Positions 25,844 to 36,158 of a stretch of DNA of 64,000 nucleotides are shown here, piece by piece (the stretch's first letter is position 1; every line of letters begins with the position of its first letter). The stretch is from Endobugula sp047636495. GTDB lineage: Bacteria > Pseudomonadota > Gammaproteobacteria > Pseudomonadales > Cellvibrionaceae. The notes under the pieces are model-generated. The model worked only from the letters and a program-made list of their open reading frames with translations, did not search any database and was not told the origin of the DNA. Location: the NCBI GenBank assembly GCA_047636495.1, contig JBLILH010000002.1, forward strand, positions 1-64,000, given 5' to 3'. The translations under genes and the position numbers were made by a program.

Positions 25844-27268
25844 ATGTCTCAAGTTACTACCGAAGAAGCCAATACCACCGAAACTCCCGTTAAAAAGCTC
25901 TATATCAAAACCCATGGCTGCCAGATGAATGAATATGACTCGTCGCGCATGAAGGATTTGCTGGGTGAGAGTCACGGAATGGTGGAGACGGATGACCCTG
26001 AAGATGCTGATGTAGTGTTAATTAACACTTGTTCTATTCGTGAGAAAGCGCAAGAGAAGCTATTTCATCAGCTGGGTCGCTGGAAGCGCTTAAAAGAGAA
26101 AAATCCGAATGTGATCATTGGCGTAGGCGGCTGTGTGGCTAGCCAAGAAGGTGGCGCTATTGCTAAACGCGCGCCTTTTGTGGATTTGATTTTTGGCCCA
26201 CAAACCTTACACCGTTTGCCAGAAATGATCGAGACACCTCGCAACAATGGCGTGGTGATCGTTGATATCAGTTTCCCTGAGATTGAAAAGTTCGATAATT
26301 TGCCACAACCGGTAGCAGATGGCGTATCGGCGTTTGTGTCTATTATGGAAGGCTGCTCTAAATATTGTAGCTTTTGTGTTGTGCCTTATACTCGCGGCGA
26401 AGAAGTCAGCCGCCCGGTTAACGATGTACTCGTTGAAGTGGCACATTTGGCACAACAAGGTGTACGTGAAGTTAACTTACTCGGCCAGAATGTGAATGCT
26501 TATCGTGCGGATGCCGAAGATGGCCACACGGTGGATTTAGCTGAATTGATTACCTATGTTGCCACTATTGATGGCATTGATCGTATTCGCTATACCACTT
26601 CTCATCCGGTCGAGTTTTCTGAGAGCTTAATTCAGGTTTATGCAGAAGTGCCTGAACTGGTTAGTCATATTCATTTGCCGGTACAAAGCGGTTCTGATCG
26701 CATTTTGATGGCGATGAAACGCGGCCATACTGCCCTTGAATACAAATCTAAGCTACGCGCGTTAAAAAGAATTCGCCCCGACATTAGCTTTTCATCTGAT
26801 TTCATTATCGGTTTCCCCGGCGAGACTGAAGAGGATTTTTTACGTACGATGAAGCTCATTCAAGATATGAATTTTGATATGTCGTTCAGTTTTATTTATA
26901 GCGCACGCCCGGGTACACCAGCAGCCGATTTGCCCGACGACACGCCAGAAACGACAAAAAAACAACGTCTTAAAATACTACAAGATCGTATAAATCAGCA
27001 GTCTTACGATATTAGTCGTAAAATGGTAGGTAATATTGAGCGCGTATTAATTACCGGTTATTCAAAGAAAGATCCAGGCCAATTATCGGGTCGCACCGAA
27101 AATAATCGTATCGTGAACTTCCGCTGCGACAGAGCCGAGCTTATTGGTAAATTTGTCGATATTGATATTCAAGAAGCACTGCCCAATTCTTTGCGCGGCG
27201 TTATCGTCGGTAACGAACTAGACGGCACACTTCAGCTTAAGGCATTACAGCTAACAGCTAACAGCTAA
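25844..27268 (+). CDS. miaB: tRNA-2-methylthio-N6-dimethylallyladenosine synthase
   Basis: This 474-residue radical-SAM methylthiotransferase modifies A37 of tRNAs. It has an N-terminal MTTase domain (KTHGCQMNEYDS, Cys also in INTCSIREKA and GVGGCVASQ, ligands of the auxiliary cluster), a radical-SAM CSKYCSFC motif near residue 175 and a C-terminal TRAM domain. Length matches E. coli MiaB. The last codons and stop lie inside a 7-bp tandem repeat, so the final residues (ALQLTANS) are probably variable. It heads the miaB-phoH-ybeY-ybeX-lnt cluster. Confidence 0.97.
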   Translation: MSQVTTEEANTTETPVKKLYIKTHGCQMNEYDSSRMKDLLGESHGMVETDDPEDADVVLINTCSIREKAQEKLFHQLGRWKRLKEKNPNVIIGVGGCVASQEGGAIAKRAPFVDLIFGPQTLHRLPEMIETPRNNGVVIVDISFPEIEKFDNLPQPVADGVSAFVSIMEGCSKYCSFCVVPYTRGEEVSRPVNDVLVEVAHLAQQGVREVNLLGQNVNAYRADAEDGHTVDLAELITYVATIDGIDRIRYTTSHPVEFSESLIQVYAEVPELVSHIHLPVQSGSDRILMAMKRGHTALEYKSKLRALKRIRPDISFSSDFIIGFPGETEEDFLRTMKLIQDMNFDMSFSFIYSARPGTPAADLPDDTPETTKKQRLKILQDRINQQSYDISRKMVGNIERVLITGYSKKDPGQLSGRTENNRIVNFRCDRAELIGKFVDIDIQEALPNSLRGVIVGNELDGTLQLKALQLTANS

Positions 27269-27287
27269 CAGCTAACAGCTAACAGCT
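27248..27287. repeat. 7-bp tandem repeat across the miaB stop codon
   Basis: CAGCTAA is repeated five times with a sixth partial copy. The miaB stop TAA (27266-27268) lies in the third copy. A period of seven shifts frame with each change in copy number. Confidence 0.92.
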
Positions 27288-27392
27288 ATTGTTGCGGGCT
27301 TGCAGAAACGGTCCAAGTCTTTGTTTGTTTTTCCTGTAAACTATTGACTATTCACTGAATGCTATTTTTATTAAACGGAGAGTTAACCCCTT

Positions 27393-28493
27393 TTGTCCTC
27401 ACTTAAAACACCAAAGAACGCGAATGGGCGCAATGGCGCCTCACAAGCTGGCGCTAATAATAATGGCCGAAAAGATAATCGCAAAGATGGCCAAAGCGCG
27501 GTAAAAACCAATCAAAAGATGATCACGTTAGAAGGTGCAACGGCGCTAGAGCTTGCTGCGCTGTGTGGGCAATTCGATCAGCATATTCAACAAATTGAGC
27601 AACGTTTATCTATTCGTGTACTACATCGTGGCGAACAATTCTCTATCGAAGGCCACAAAGAGTCTGCGGTTATCGCGACAAATATTCTTCGTAGTTTATT
27701 TGATGATATTCGCAGTAATGTTGATGTTACTCCCGATCACGTGCATTTAACCATTCAGCAATTTCACCAGAGTGGCAATGGTAGCGGTAATAATGGCACA
27801 TCACCTTCGGCTCTCAGCGACGATCTAATGATTATTCGCACCAAGAAAATGTCGGTTAAGCCTCGTGGTGTCAACCAACAGTCTTATGTACGCGCCGTAC
27901 TCTCCAACGATATAAACTTTGGTGTCGGCCCTGCTGGCACGGGTAAAACCTATCTCGCCGTAGCTTGCGCGGTACAAGCTTTGTTGAATGACGAAGTCGA
28001 GCGTATTTTACTGGTTCGCCCTGCCGTAGAAGCAGGAGAAAAACTGGGATTTTTACCCGGTGATTTATCACAAAAGGTTGACCCTTACCTGCGCCCCTTA
28101 TTTGATGCCTTGTATGAAATGATGGGCTTCGAAATTGTCGACAAATTAATTGAACGCAATATTATCGAAGTCGCGCCGCTGGCGTATATGCGTGGCCGCA
28201 CCCTTAATAATGCGTTTATTATTTTAGATGAAAGCCAAAACACTACGCGCGCACAAATGAAAATGTTTCTCACGCGTATCGGCTTTGGTTCTACGGCAGT
28301 GATTAACGGTGATCCTAGCCAGATCGACTTACCCCGAGGCCAACAATCCGGGTTAAGGCATGCTTGCGATGTACTAAACGGTGTCAGCGGCATTAGTTTC
28401 ACCCACTTCACCTCGAAAGATGTGGTACGCCATCCTCTCGTACAGCGTATTGTGGATGCTTACGATAAATTTGGCGACGATACACCCGCATGA
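27393..28493 (+). CDS. ybeZ: PhoH-like ATPase (YbeZ)
   Basis: This 366-residue PhoH-family P-loop ATPase has Walker A GPAGTGKTYLAVA (about residues 178-190), Walker B AFIILDESQNTT and INGDPSQIDLP. The N-terminal region holds a KH-like stretch (residues 45-120), preceded by an Asn/Gly-rich tail. YbeZ works with YbeY in rRNA and ribosome maturation. No ATG is available upstream; a TTG at 27393 follows GGAG by about 12 bases and is accepted. It overlaps ybeY by 4 bp. Confidence 0.93.
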   Translation: MSSLKTPKNANGRNGASQAGANNNGRKDNRKDGQSAVKTNQKMITLEGATALELAALCGQFDQHIQQIEQRLSIRVLHRGEQFSIEGHKESAVIATNILRSLFDDIRSNVDVTPDHVHLTIQQFHQSGNGSGNNGTSPSALSDDLMIIRTKKMSVKPRGVNQQSYVRAVLSNDINFGVGPAGTGKTYLAVACAVQALLNDEVERILLVRPAVEAGEKLGFLPGDLSQKVDPYLRPLFDALYEMMGFEIVDKLIERNIIEVAPLAYMRGRTLNNAFIILDESQNTTRAQMKMFLTRIGFGSTAVINGDPSQIDLPRGQQSGLRHACDVLNGVSGISFTHFTSKDVVRHPLVQRIVDAYDKFGDDTPA

Positions 28494-29065
28494 GTATAAG
28501 CACGAACATAAACCCCGACAGTATTAATGCCGTCGTCGATAGACAGCAAGCTTCTTCTGCAAACGATTTGCCGAACCAAGAAAGTCTCACGCTGTGGGTA
28601 AATGCAGCACTGAGGCACCCCCATGTAATGAGCGGTGCACTTGCGCAGAAGCCATCACTACAGCTGGCTGAATTGAGTGTTCGCTTAGTAGATGAAGTAG
28701 AGAGCCGAACACTTAACCGTGATTATCGGCAAAAAAATAAGCCGACCAATGTACTTTCTTTCTCCGCTGACCTACCTGAGTTTGTCGATGTACCGCTACT
28801 GGGTGACTTAGTCATTTGCGCACCTGTAGTGGCACGAGAAGCGATAGAACAACATAAAAAACACGATGATCACTGGGCTCATATGATCATTCATGGCATT
28901 TTACATTTATTAGGTTATGATCACATTGATGAAAATGACGCTACGATTATGGAAACGATAGAAACAGAAGTATTAGAAACACTCGGTATTGGCTGCCCTT
29001 ACGCAGAGCATGCACTACCAGCGGAAGAAAAATTTGACTCTCCCCCCTTTCTTCTCATACCATAA
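28490..29065 (+). CDS. ybeY: Endoribonuclease YbeY
   Basis: This 191-residue metalloprotein has the zinc motif H-x3-H-x5-H in HGILHLLGYDH near residue 130, and NVLSFSAD earlier. YbeY takes part in 16S rRNA 3'-end maturation and 70S quality control. It is longer than the usual ~155 residues because of an N-terminal extension of about 25 residues. The ATGA overlap with ybeZ indicates coupling. Confidence 0.95.
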   Translation: MSISTNINPDSINAVVDRQQASSANDLPNQESLTLWVNAALRHPHVMSGALAQKPSLQLAELSVRLVDEVESRTLNRDYRQKNKPTNVLSFSADLPEFVDVPLLGDLVICAPVVAREAIEQHKKHDDHWAHMIIHGILHLLGYDHIDENDATIMETIETEVLETLGIGCPYAEHALPAEEKFDSPPFLLIP

Positions 29066-29091
29066 TCGACCGTAAACACGAATCTATTCTT

Positions 29092-29958
29092 ATGAATGAC
29101 GAACCTCCAAGTAGCCAGTCCGACAAATCGTGGCTTGATAAACTACTCAACACTTTTTCTGGTGAACCCCAATCACAAGAAGAATTATTAGACATCATCA
29201 AAGATGCAGCAGCCAATAAGCTGCTAGATCAAGAAGCCTTAGAAATCATTCAAGGCGCGCTTGAAGTATCGGGTCGTCAAGTGCGCGAGATAATGATACC
29301 TCGCAAACAGATGGTCACGGTTAATATTGATGATACAAATGAAGAATTTTTATTCAAAATTATTGAGTCTGGTCATTCACGCTTCCCTGTTGTGGGTGAA
29401 AATCTTGATGATATTCGCGGCATATTATTAGCAAAAGACTTGCTGCCGCTGGTGTTAAAAGGTCATGAGGGCTTTCAACTAAATTCCATCATTCGACAGG
29501 CAACCATCATTCCCGAAAGTAAACGCTTAAATGTGCTATTACGTGAATTTCGAGAGAACCGCTATCATATGGCGCTCGTTATCGACGAGTACGGCGGCAT
29601 TTCTGGTTTGATTACCATCGAGGATATTCTTGAAGAAATTGTGGGTGAAATCAGTGATGAAACCGACGACGAACATGACGATGCACACATTCGTAAAATC
29701 GCAGATGATGACTTTATCGTTAAAGCACTTACCCCCATCGAAGATTTCAATGAATACTTTTCTGGCAGTCTCGCAGAAGCAGAGTTCGACACTATTGGTG
29801 GCTTGTTAATGAAAGCGTTTGGGCATTTACCGCAACGCAACGAAACCACTACCATCGACCACTTTACTTTCCGTGTACTGTACTCAGATAATCGCCAGGT
29901 ACACTTGGTTAGGGTCTCTATGAAGTCGAGCACAGACGAGACAACCGAAACCACATAA
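29092..29958 (+). CDS. ybeX: CorC/YbeX CBS-domain protein
   Basis: The 288-residue cytoplasmic protein has two CBS domains (about residues 65-190, with REIMIPRKQMVTV and VIDEYGGISGLITIEDILEEIVGEI) and a C-terminal CorC_HlyC domain (about 205-285). The family is linked to Mg2+/Co2+ efflux and, in recent work, to ribosome metabolism, consistent with its position after ybeY. Spacing to ybeY is 26 bp. Confidence 0.93.
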   Translation: MNDEPPSSQSDKSWLDKLLNTFSGEPQSQEELLDIIKDAAANKLLDQEALEIIQGALEVSGRQVREIMIPRKQMVTVNIDDTNEEFLFKIIESGHSRFPVVGENLDDIRGILLAKDLLPLVLKGHEGFQLNSIIRQATIIPESKRLNVLLREFRENRYHMALVIDEYGGISGLITIEDILEEIVGEISDETDDEHDDAHIRKIADDDFIVKALTPIEDFNEYFSGSLAEAEFDTIGGLLMKAFGHLPQRNETTTIDHFTFRVLYSDNRQVHLVRVSMKSSTDETTETT

Positions 29959-30228
29959 AACATATTCAATACCGAGTATATTAACTATCGGTACATCTAG
30001 CGAGTAGTCAATAGATTAACTTTTGGGTGAAGTAAACATCCCTGCACAACGCACTTAGTAAGTGTGTGCTTTATTCTTTCGTGTCTGTTTATACGTTAGG
30101 CTGTACCAACCACGTTACATCAAACGCTTTTACTTTAACGAGACAACGCCATCAACCTGCTTAGCGCAAAAGATACCATCGGCCGATCGCCCTACTTAAT
30201 CGCTCTGCTATGTCTTATTGCTGGTGCG

Positions 30229-31734
30229 GTGACCCCTCTTAGTTTTGCCCCCTACCATGCTTGGCCGGTTGGACTCATTTCAGTCGCACTATTTGCGGTG
30301 CTCATATGTCACGCATCGTCACCCAAGGCGGCGCTTTTATCAGCGCTTGCTTTTGGTCTAGGCTACTTTGGCACGGGCGCGTCGTGGGTGTATGTTAGCA
30401 TTTACTACTTTGGCTCAACAGGCATGGCCTTAGCGCTGACTCTCACCAGCCTATTTATTGGGTTTGTAGCAATTGTTTTTGCATTACCGTTTTACCTCCT
30501 ACCCTACTGCAATAAAAGACATAAACTCATCATTGGCTTCCCTCTGTTATGGGTGTTAAGCGAATGGTTACGCACGTGGGTGTTTACAGGCTTTCCATGG
30601 TTATTTATCGGCTATAGTCATACTGACACCCCGTTAATCGGCTGGGCACCTATCGGCGGGGTATTGTTGCTCAGTTTATTAGCGATCATCACCAGCAGTG
30701 TTATCGCTCTGTGGGCCAAAAGTTTTAGCGAAACTAGAGCGAAGGGCAGCAGTAAAGAAAACATCGGTAACACTCGATATAGGATCACTGCCAGTATGAT
30801 AGTGGTCAGCCTATGGCTAGGTGGTTACGGGCTAAAGTTCATATCATGGACAACGCCTATTGATGACAATATTACGGTTGGCGTAGTGCAACCCAATATT
30901 CCACAAAATCTTCGTTGGGCACCCGATTATCAACCAACAATACGCGAGCGATTGCGCGAGCTTAGCGAACCATTATGGGGGAATGATTGGATCATTTGGT
31001 CTGAAGCGGCTATCCCGTCATCCTACGCTTATGCCACTGAGTTTATTGCAGAAACACAGTTTATTGCGGAGCAATCAGGCTCTACCGTTGTTAGCGGGGT
31101 GCTCTCTGAAAAGCCGTTCGATGACATTAAAGGTCAACAATACTTTAATAGCGTCATTGGTATAGGTGATAGCGAAGGCATTTATCATAAACAACGCTTA
31201 GTGCCGTTTGGCGAGTATGTCCCACTTGAACCGTGGCTCCGCGGGCTCATAGATTTTTTCAATTTACCATTTTCCGTGATTGTTCCCGGTCTACCCAATC
31301 AACCGCCGATCAAGATAGGTGAGTACTTACTTGCAAACGCCATATGCTACGAAATTGCTTATCCAGCTCTGGTTGCAAAACAAGCCGCGAACAGCCACGT
31401 ATTACTCACCATTAGCAATGACGCGTGGTTTGGCGACTCAATTGGCCCATTACAGCACTTCCAAATGGCGCGTATGCGGGCGGTCGAAATAGGACGGTAT
31501 GTGATCCGAGGCACCAATAATGGAGTGAGTGCTATTATTGATACCGATGGTGCAGTACAACAGCGCAGCAGACAGTTCGTGATGACGAGCTTACAAGGTC
31601 ATGTTGTCCCTATGACGGGCAAAACGCCTTTTATGCTGTGGGGAAATGAATTGATATTAGTACTTATGCTGCTTATGTTGGCTGCCACAATAAACTACAG
31701 GCGCTGTTCGCGGCCTGTCAAAGAAAACATGTAA
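30229..31734 (+). CDS. lnt: Apolipoprotein N-acyltransferase
   Basis: This integral membrane enzyme adds the third acyl chain to lipoproteins. It has about six N-terminal helices and a C-terminal nitrilase domain with the catalytic Glu in WSEAAIP, Lys in YHKQRLVPFGEYVPLE and Cys in ANAICYEIAYP. The GTG at 30229 is the first standard start in frame, but it cuts the first helix. The frame is open upstream to a stop at 30136, reading INLLSAKDTIGRSPYLIALL, which aligns with the normal Lnt N-terminus. The true start may be the non-standard ATC at 30151, which has ACGAGA upstream. It is the last gene of the miaB cluster. Confidence 0.92.
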   Translation: MTPLSFAPYHAWPVGLISVALFAVLICHASSPKAALLSALAFGLGYFGTGASWVYVSIYYFGSTGMALALTLTSLFIGFVAIVFALPFYLLPYCNKRHKLIIGFPLLWVLSEWLRTWVFTGFPWLFIGYSHTDTPLIGWAPIGGVLLLSLLAIITSSVIALWAKSFSETRAKGSSKENIGNTRYRITASMIVVSLWLGGYGLKFISWTTPIDDNITVGVVQPNIPQNLRWAPDYQPTIRERLRELSEPLWGNDWIIWSEAAIPSSYAYATEFIAETQFIAEQSGSTVVSGVLSEKPFDDIKGQQYFNSVIGIGDSEGIYHKQRLVPFGEYVPLEPWLRGLIDFFNLPFSVIVPGLPNQPPIKIGEYLLANAICYEIAYPALVAKQAANSHVLLTISNDAWFGDSIGPLQHFQMARMRAVEIGRYVIRGTNNGVSAIIDTDGAVQQRSRQFVMTSLQGHVVPMTGKTPFMLWGNELILVLMLLMLAATINYRRCSRPVKENM

Positions 31735-31737
31735 GAG

Positions 31738-32136
31738 CTAAATCGCCCACTCAAGACGATGGAGTTTATTCAACAATGCCAAGTGTATAATGTTAGATTT
31801 AAAGGGAGCAAGAATGTGGTGATTCGCGCTCATCGGCGAACTTCCTATCCACTTAAAGCGCCATTGACGCCACTCTGGAGTTTGTCCCTGTTGACTGTGG
31901 CGGTCCACATACTCCACTATTGATAACTCTGCTTTGTCCGGTGCAAAACGCTCTTTCAGTTGAAAAGCGATATGCTCAATATTTTTCTCTACCGTCGAAC
32001 GATGATAATGTTCATTGGCGCGCGCCACTAAAATTAAGTCGTCTTCTATATATAGAGAACAAATATCCATTTCTATTTCCATATCCAAACGGTTGAAAAC
32101 ACGTATATTCTCAAACGGGTACTCAGGCTGCTCCAT
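31738..32136 (-). CDS. Hypothetical protein, 132 residues
   Basis: This soluble, slightly acidic protein begins MEQPEYPFENIRVFNRLDME and has no signal peptide or membrane segment. I do not recognise a family. Its codon use looks ordinary and the ATG is preceded by GGGA (about 10 bases upstream). It converges on lnt with 3 bp between stop codons, so no separate terminator fits between them. Confidence 0.65.
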   Translation of the reverse strand: MEQPEYPFENIRVFNRLDMEIEMDICSLYIEDDLILVARANEHYHRSTVEKNIEHIAFQLKERFAPDKAELSIVEYVDRHSQQGQTPEWRQWRFKWIGSSPMSANHHILAPFKSNIIHLALLNKLHRLEWAI

Positions 32137-32471
32137 AATTCCCTCGATAAATAATTTAATGCACTGACAACTAAAACAGGTAAAACGCTAACGGCGTCTC
32201 TTACTCTTCCTGCTCAAGTCGCGCACTTTACCTGATTTATATTATTAATTTGTGAATATTTACAGGGGGAAATGTAAAAATGTGACGAGACACTCACTTA
32301 CAATATCCTCTTTACTATTTATGGCTGACGTCAATATGCAGTTATACATTAACCTATAATTTAAAGAATACAGCAGTTTCTCTAGGGTTTACACCGCATA
32401 GAGTTCAATTCAACACCAATACATCGCAAAACGGGCAGAAGAAGACAATGAACCCACAATATTAAGACGCG
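32137..32471. other. Intergenic, 335 bp, no feature recognised
   Basis: The stretch is AT-rich. No ORF, RNA gene or convincing terminator is seen. Confidence 0.5.
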
Positions 32472-33224
32472 TTATTTTAGCGAGTAAAATATTACACCAA
32501 GAAACTCATGTAATGCTAGGTAGCTGCGTTGTAATGCCGTCGCTGACGGTAGCCAATGCAACCAATAGGCGGGCGATGCACGGGAGAGTTGCCCGGTAGG
32601 CATCGGGACAATACTAATACCCGCTCGGTGAAATGCATACACTGAACGGCTCATGTGGTAGGCATGGGTCACTAAGATCACGTGGTCAACCCCATGCTGA
32701 TCTAGCACGACTTTTGTGAGATGAGCATTTTCCCAAGTATTACGACTTTCACTTTCTGGCCATACTGTTTTTACACCCATTTCATCCTGTAAAAAACGCA
32801 TCCCAATTTCAGCTTCAGGGGTCAGGTCGAACGGCCTTACATTGCCGCCACTCACCACCACAGGCAAATCCCAACGATTCGCTAAATACGCACCATAGCG
32901 CAAGCGCCATAATGCGTTATGGCTCAAGGTATCCCCGCCGTATTCAGCGGCTCCGTAATGCCGACCAGCGCCCAACACCACTATTGCTTGGACACCGTCA
33001 GGCTTAGTCGTTGGCGTTTCGGCAATATAGCCCGCTTCTACCTGCTGGTGTAGCCACGCACTGACGACGGGCAAAGACAAAGCCCATAAACTCACTACCG
33101 CTACCGCAATACTCGACCACGCTAAATAACGGTAACGACGCCATATCAACAAACCGCCTACTATCATCAATAACTGTAAACTCGGTGGCAATATCAGCGT
33201 TTTAATGAGCGTTGTTAACATCAT
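32472..33224 (-). CDS. ElyC/SanA/YdcF (DUF218) family protein
   Basis: The 250-residue protein has two N-terminal hydrophobic segments (about residues 5-27 and 33-53), then a DUF218 domain with AIVVLGAGRHYGAAEY, VVVSGGNVRPFDLTPEAE, ESRNTWENAHLTKVVL and ILVTHAYHMSRSVYAFHRAGI. This is the ElyC-like build, tied to envelope and peptidoglycan precursor homeostasis. It is transcribed away from leuS. Confidence 0.9.
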   Translation of the reverse strand: MMLTTLIKTLILPPSLQLLMIVGGLLIWRRYRYLAWSSIAVAVVSLWALSLPVVSAWLHQQVEAGYIAETPTTKPDGVQAIVVLGAGRHYGAAEYGGDTLSHNALWRLRYGAYLANRWDLPVVVSGGNVRPFDLTPEAEIGMRFLQDEMGVKTVWPESESRNTWENAHLTKVVLDQHGVDHVILVTHAYHMSRSVYAFHRAGISIVPMPTGQLSRASPAYWLHWLPSATALQRSYLALHEFLGVIFYSLK

Positions 33225-33401
33225 TTTGCAAAACCATCCATTTTCTGTGGTAATAAGTATGACAATACATGTGCTGAGCCTTTATAATCTATCATTGCTT
33301 GTTACATTTATTATTTATTATTTGTTATTTACTATCAACTTCTTCATTTTACACTTAAGCACAATCAATGTGCGATCAATTAAATAAGGCCGCCAGCACC
33401 A

Positions 33402-36002
33402 ATGGAAGAACAATATCACCCGCAGTCAATAGAAGCTAACGCACAAACTTACTGGAAAGAAAATCAGTGTTTTAACGTTACTGAAGACCCCAATAAAGAA
33501 AAATTCTATTGTCTCGCCATGTTCCCCTACCCTAGTGGTAAATTACATATGGGCCATGTGCGTAACTACACCATTACCGATGTTATTTCTCGCTTTCAGC
33601 GTATGCAGGGTAAAAATGTATTACACCCAATGGGCTGGGATGCGTTTGGTCTACCGGCCGAAAATGCGGCAATTCAAAACAATACTGCACCCGCAGAGTG
33701 GACCTACAGTAATATAGATTACATGAAGCAACAGCTTAACTCCCTAGGCTTTGGTTTTGACTGGAGCCGTGAATTAGCGACCTGCCAGCCAAGCTACTAT
33801 AAATGGGAGCAATGGTTCTTTACCCGTTTGTATGAAAAGGGCTTAGTGTACAAAAAAATGTCTACTGTTAACTGGGATCCGGTGGATAAAACCGTACTCG
33901 CCAATGAACAGGTGATTGATGGTAAAGGCTGGCGTTCGGGTGCGACCATCGAGCGCAAAGAAATTCCACAGTGGTTTATTAAAATCACTGACTATGCGGA
34001 CGAGTTACTCCTCTCACTGGATAACTTGCCCAACTGGCCTGAACAGGTCAAAACGATGCAACGCAATTGGATTGGCAAATCAAAAGGCGTAGAAATCACT
34101 TTTGATTTATCGTCAACTATCGCAGGTGTTGATAGTGTTGATGTCTATACCACACGACCAGACACATTAATGGGTGTCACGTATGTCAGCATTGCTGCTG
34201 AGCATCCCATCGCTTTAGAGCTTGCTCAAAACAATCTTGAATTAAAACAATTTATTGCGGAATGCAAAAAGCAATCGACTGCAGAAGCCGATATGTCTGC
34301 TTTAGAAAAACGCGGTATAGAGACTGGTTTGACCGCTATACATCCGTTAAGTGGTGAAACCGTCGCTGTCTGGGTCGCCAACTATGTCTTAATGGATTAC
34401 GGCTCTGGTGCCGTTATGGCGGTACCCGCACATGACGAACGAGATTTTGAATTTGCACAAAAATTTGGCCTGCCTATTGTGCAAGTGATCAAACCAGAAG
34501 ACGCCGAGCAAACTATTGATATAGACCAAGGCGCTTATACTGACAAAGGTATTTGCATCAACTCGGGTGAATTTGATGGCCTCAACTTTCAATCTGCGTT
34601 TGACGAAATTGCCGCAAAACTAGCCACGCTAGGCAAAGGTAAAACCACCACTAACTTCCGTGTTCGCGACTGGGGTGTATCTCGCCAACGCTACTGGGGG
34701 ACACCGATCCCTATGCTGAACTTGCCAGAAGGTGGCGAAATTCCTGTACCGATGGAAAAGCTTCCCGTTTTACTACCAGAAGATGTTGTCATGGATGGGG
34801 TTAACTCCCCCCTTAAAACCAATCCAGAATGGCGTAAAACAGAACATAACGGCATGATGGTTGAGCATGAAACCGATACCTTCGATACCTTTATGGAATC
34901 ATCATGGTATTACGCGCGTTATACGTGCTCGAACCTTAACGATGCCATGTTGGACCCTGACAAGGCGAATTACTGGTTGCCCGTAGATCAGTATGTGGGT
35001 GGGATTGAACACGCTATTTTACACTTACTCTATGCACGTTTCTTCCACAAACTAATGCGCGACGAAGGCCTTCTTGAGTGCGATGAACCCTTTAAAAGCT
35101 TATTGTGCCAAGGCATGGTATTGGCCGAAACCTACTTTCGTAAAAATGCGGATGGCAGCACCGACTGGTTTAACCCGGTCGATGTCACCCTAGAAAAAGA
35201 TGATAAGGGCAAACCTATCGCAGCAACACTGACCGCCACCGGCGAGACAGTAGAGATTGGTGGCACCACCAAAATGTCTAAATCAAAGAACAATGGCGTT
35301 GATCCACAAACCGCTGTTGACCTTTACGGTGCTGATACCGTGCGTTTATTTACTATGTTTGCTGCACCACCGACACAAACCTTAGAGTGGAGCGATACGG
35401 GTGTGGAAGGCGCGAGCCGTTTTTTACGACGGGTATGGAAGACCGTACATGGGCATCTTGCGGCAGGCTCGCCTACTGAGTTCAATACCAATAATCTTGA
35501 TCAGCAACAGCAAGACTTACGCCGCAAAACGCATGAGACTATTGCTAAAGTCACCGACGATTACAATATACGTCAACAGTTCAACACCGCCATTGCAGCC
35601 ATCATGGAACTGATGAATGACATTAGTCGTCATGCTGATCGTTCGTCACCGACTACCTTAGCCGTTGAGCGTGAAGCGATTGAATCCGCGGTCAAATTGC
35701 TGACACCGGTTGCCCCCCATATTGGCCATGAGTTATGGCTGGCCCTAGGACATACCAACAATATTATCGACCAACCATGGCCGGTTGTCGATGAGTCTGC
35801 GCTGGTTAAAAACAGTGTCACGATTGTGTTACAAGTTAACGGTAAAGTGCGCGCTAAAATTGATGTGGCAAACGGCCTCACCAAAGAGGCACTTGAAGCG
35901 GCGGCATTAGGTAATGACGCCGTGAAGAAATTCACCGATGGCAACACGATACGCAAAGTGATCGTCATCCCTAATAAACTGGTTAATATCGTGGCTAACT
36001 AG
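33402..36002 (+). CDS. leuS: Leucyl-tRNA synthetase
   Basis: This 866-residue class I synthetase has the HIGH element in PYPSGKLHMGHVRNY (about residues 43-57) and KMSKS in GGTTKMSKSKNNGVDP (about 625). Between them lies a full CP1 editing domain with YTTRPDTLMGVTYVSIAAEHP and the GSGAVMAVPAHDERD segment. Length agrees with E. coli LeuS (860). It begins the leuS-lptE-holA group. Confidence 0.98.
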   Translation: MEEQYHPQSIEANAQTYWKENQCFNVTEDPNKEKFYCLAMFPYPSGKLHMGHVRNYTITDVISRFQRMQGKNVLHPMGWDAFGLPAENAAIQNNTAPAEWTYSNIDYMKQQLNSLGFGFDWSRELATCQPSYYKWEQWFFTRLYEKGLVYKKMSTVNWDPVDKTVLANEQVIDGKGWRSGATIERKEIPQWFIKITDYADELLLSLDNLPNWPEQVKTMQRNWIGKSKGVEITFDLSSTIAGVDSVDVYTTRPDTLMGVTYVSIAAEHPIALELAQNNLELKQFIAECKKQSTAEADMSALEKRGIETGLTAIHPLSGETVAVWVANYVLMDYGSGAVMAVPAHDERDFEFAQKFGLPIVQVIKPEDAEQTIDIDQGAYTDKGICINSGEFDGLNFQSAFDEIAAKLATLGKGKTTTNFRVRDWGVSRQRYWGTPIPMLNLPEGGEIPVPMEKLPVLLPEDVVMDGVNSPLKTNPEWRKTEHNGMMVEHETDTFDTFMESSWYYARYTCSNLNDAMLDPDKANYWLPVDQYVGGIEHAILHLLYARFFHKLMRDEGLLECDEPFKSLLCQGMVLAETYFRKNADGSTDWFNPVDVTLEKDDKGKPIAATLTATGETVEIGGTTKMSKSKNNGVDPQTAVDLYGADTVRLFTMFAAPPTQTLEWSDTGVEGASRFLRRVWKTVHGHLAAGSPTEFNTNNLDQQQQDLRRKTHETIAKVTDDYNIRQQFNTAIAAIMELMNDISRHADRSSPTTLAVEREAIESAVKLLTPVAPHIGHELWLALGHTNNIIDQPWPVVDESALVKNSVTIVLQVNGKVRAKIDVANGLTKEALEAAALGNDAVKKFTDGNTIRKVIVIPNKLVNIVAN

Positions 36003-36158
36003 ATCTTTTGCCTTTAAGTGTTTACGCTAGAAGCTTATAACGGGGCTGCAGATAAAAAGCTGTGCGCCAATCAATTAATACTTAGGTTCAATATATATTG
36101 GATTCGGTAATATAAAACTTACCGTTAACCTTGCTGAAATACGGTACTGGACATTGTT

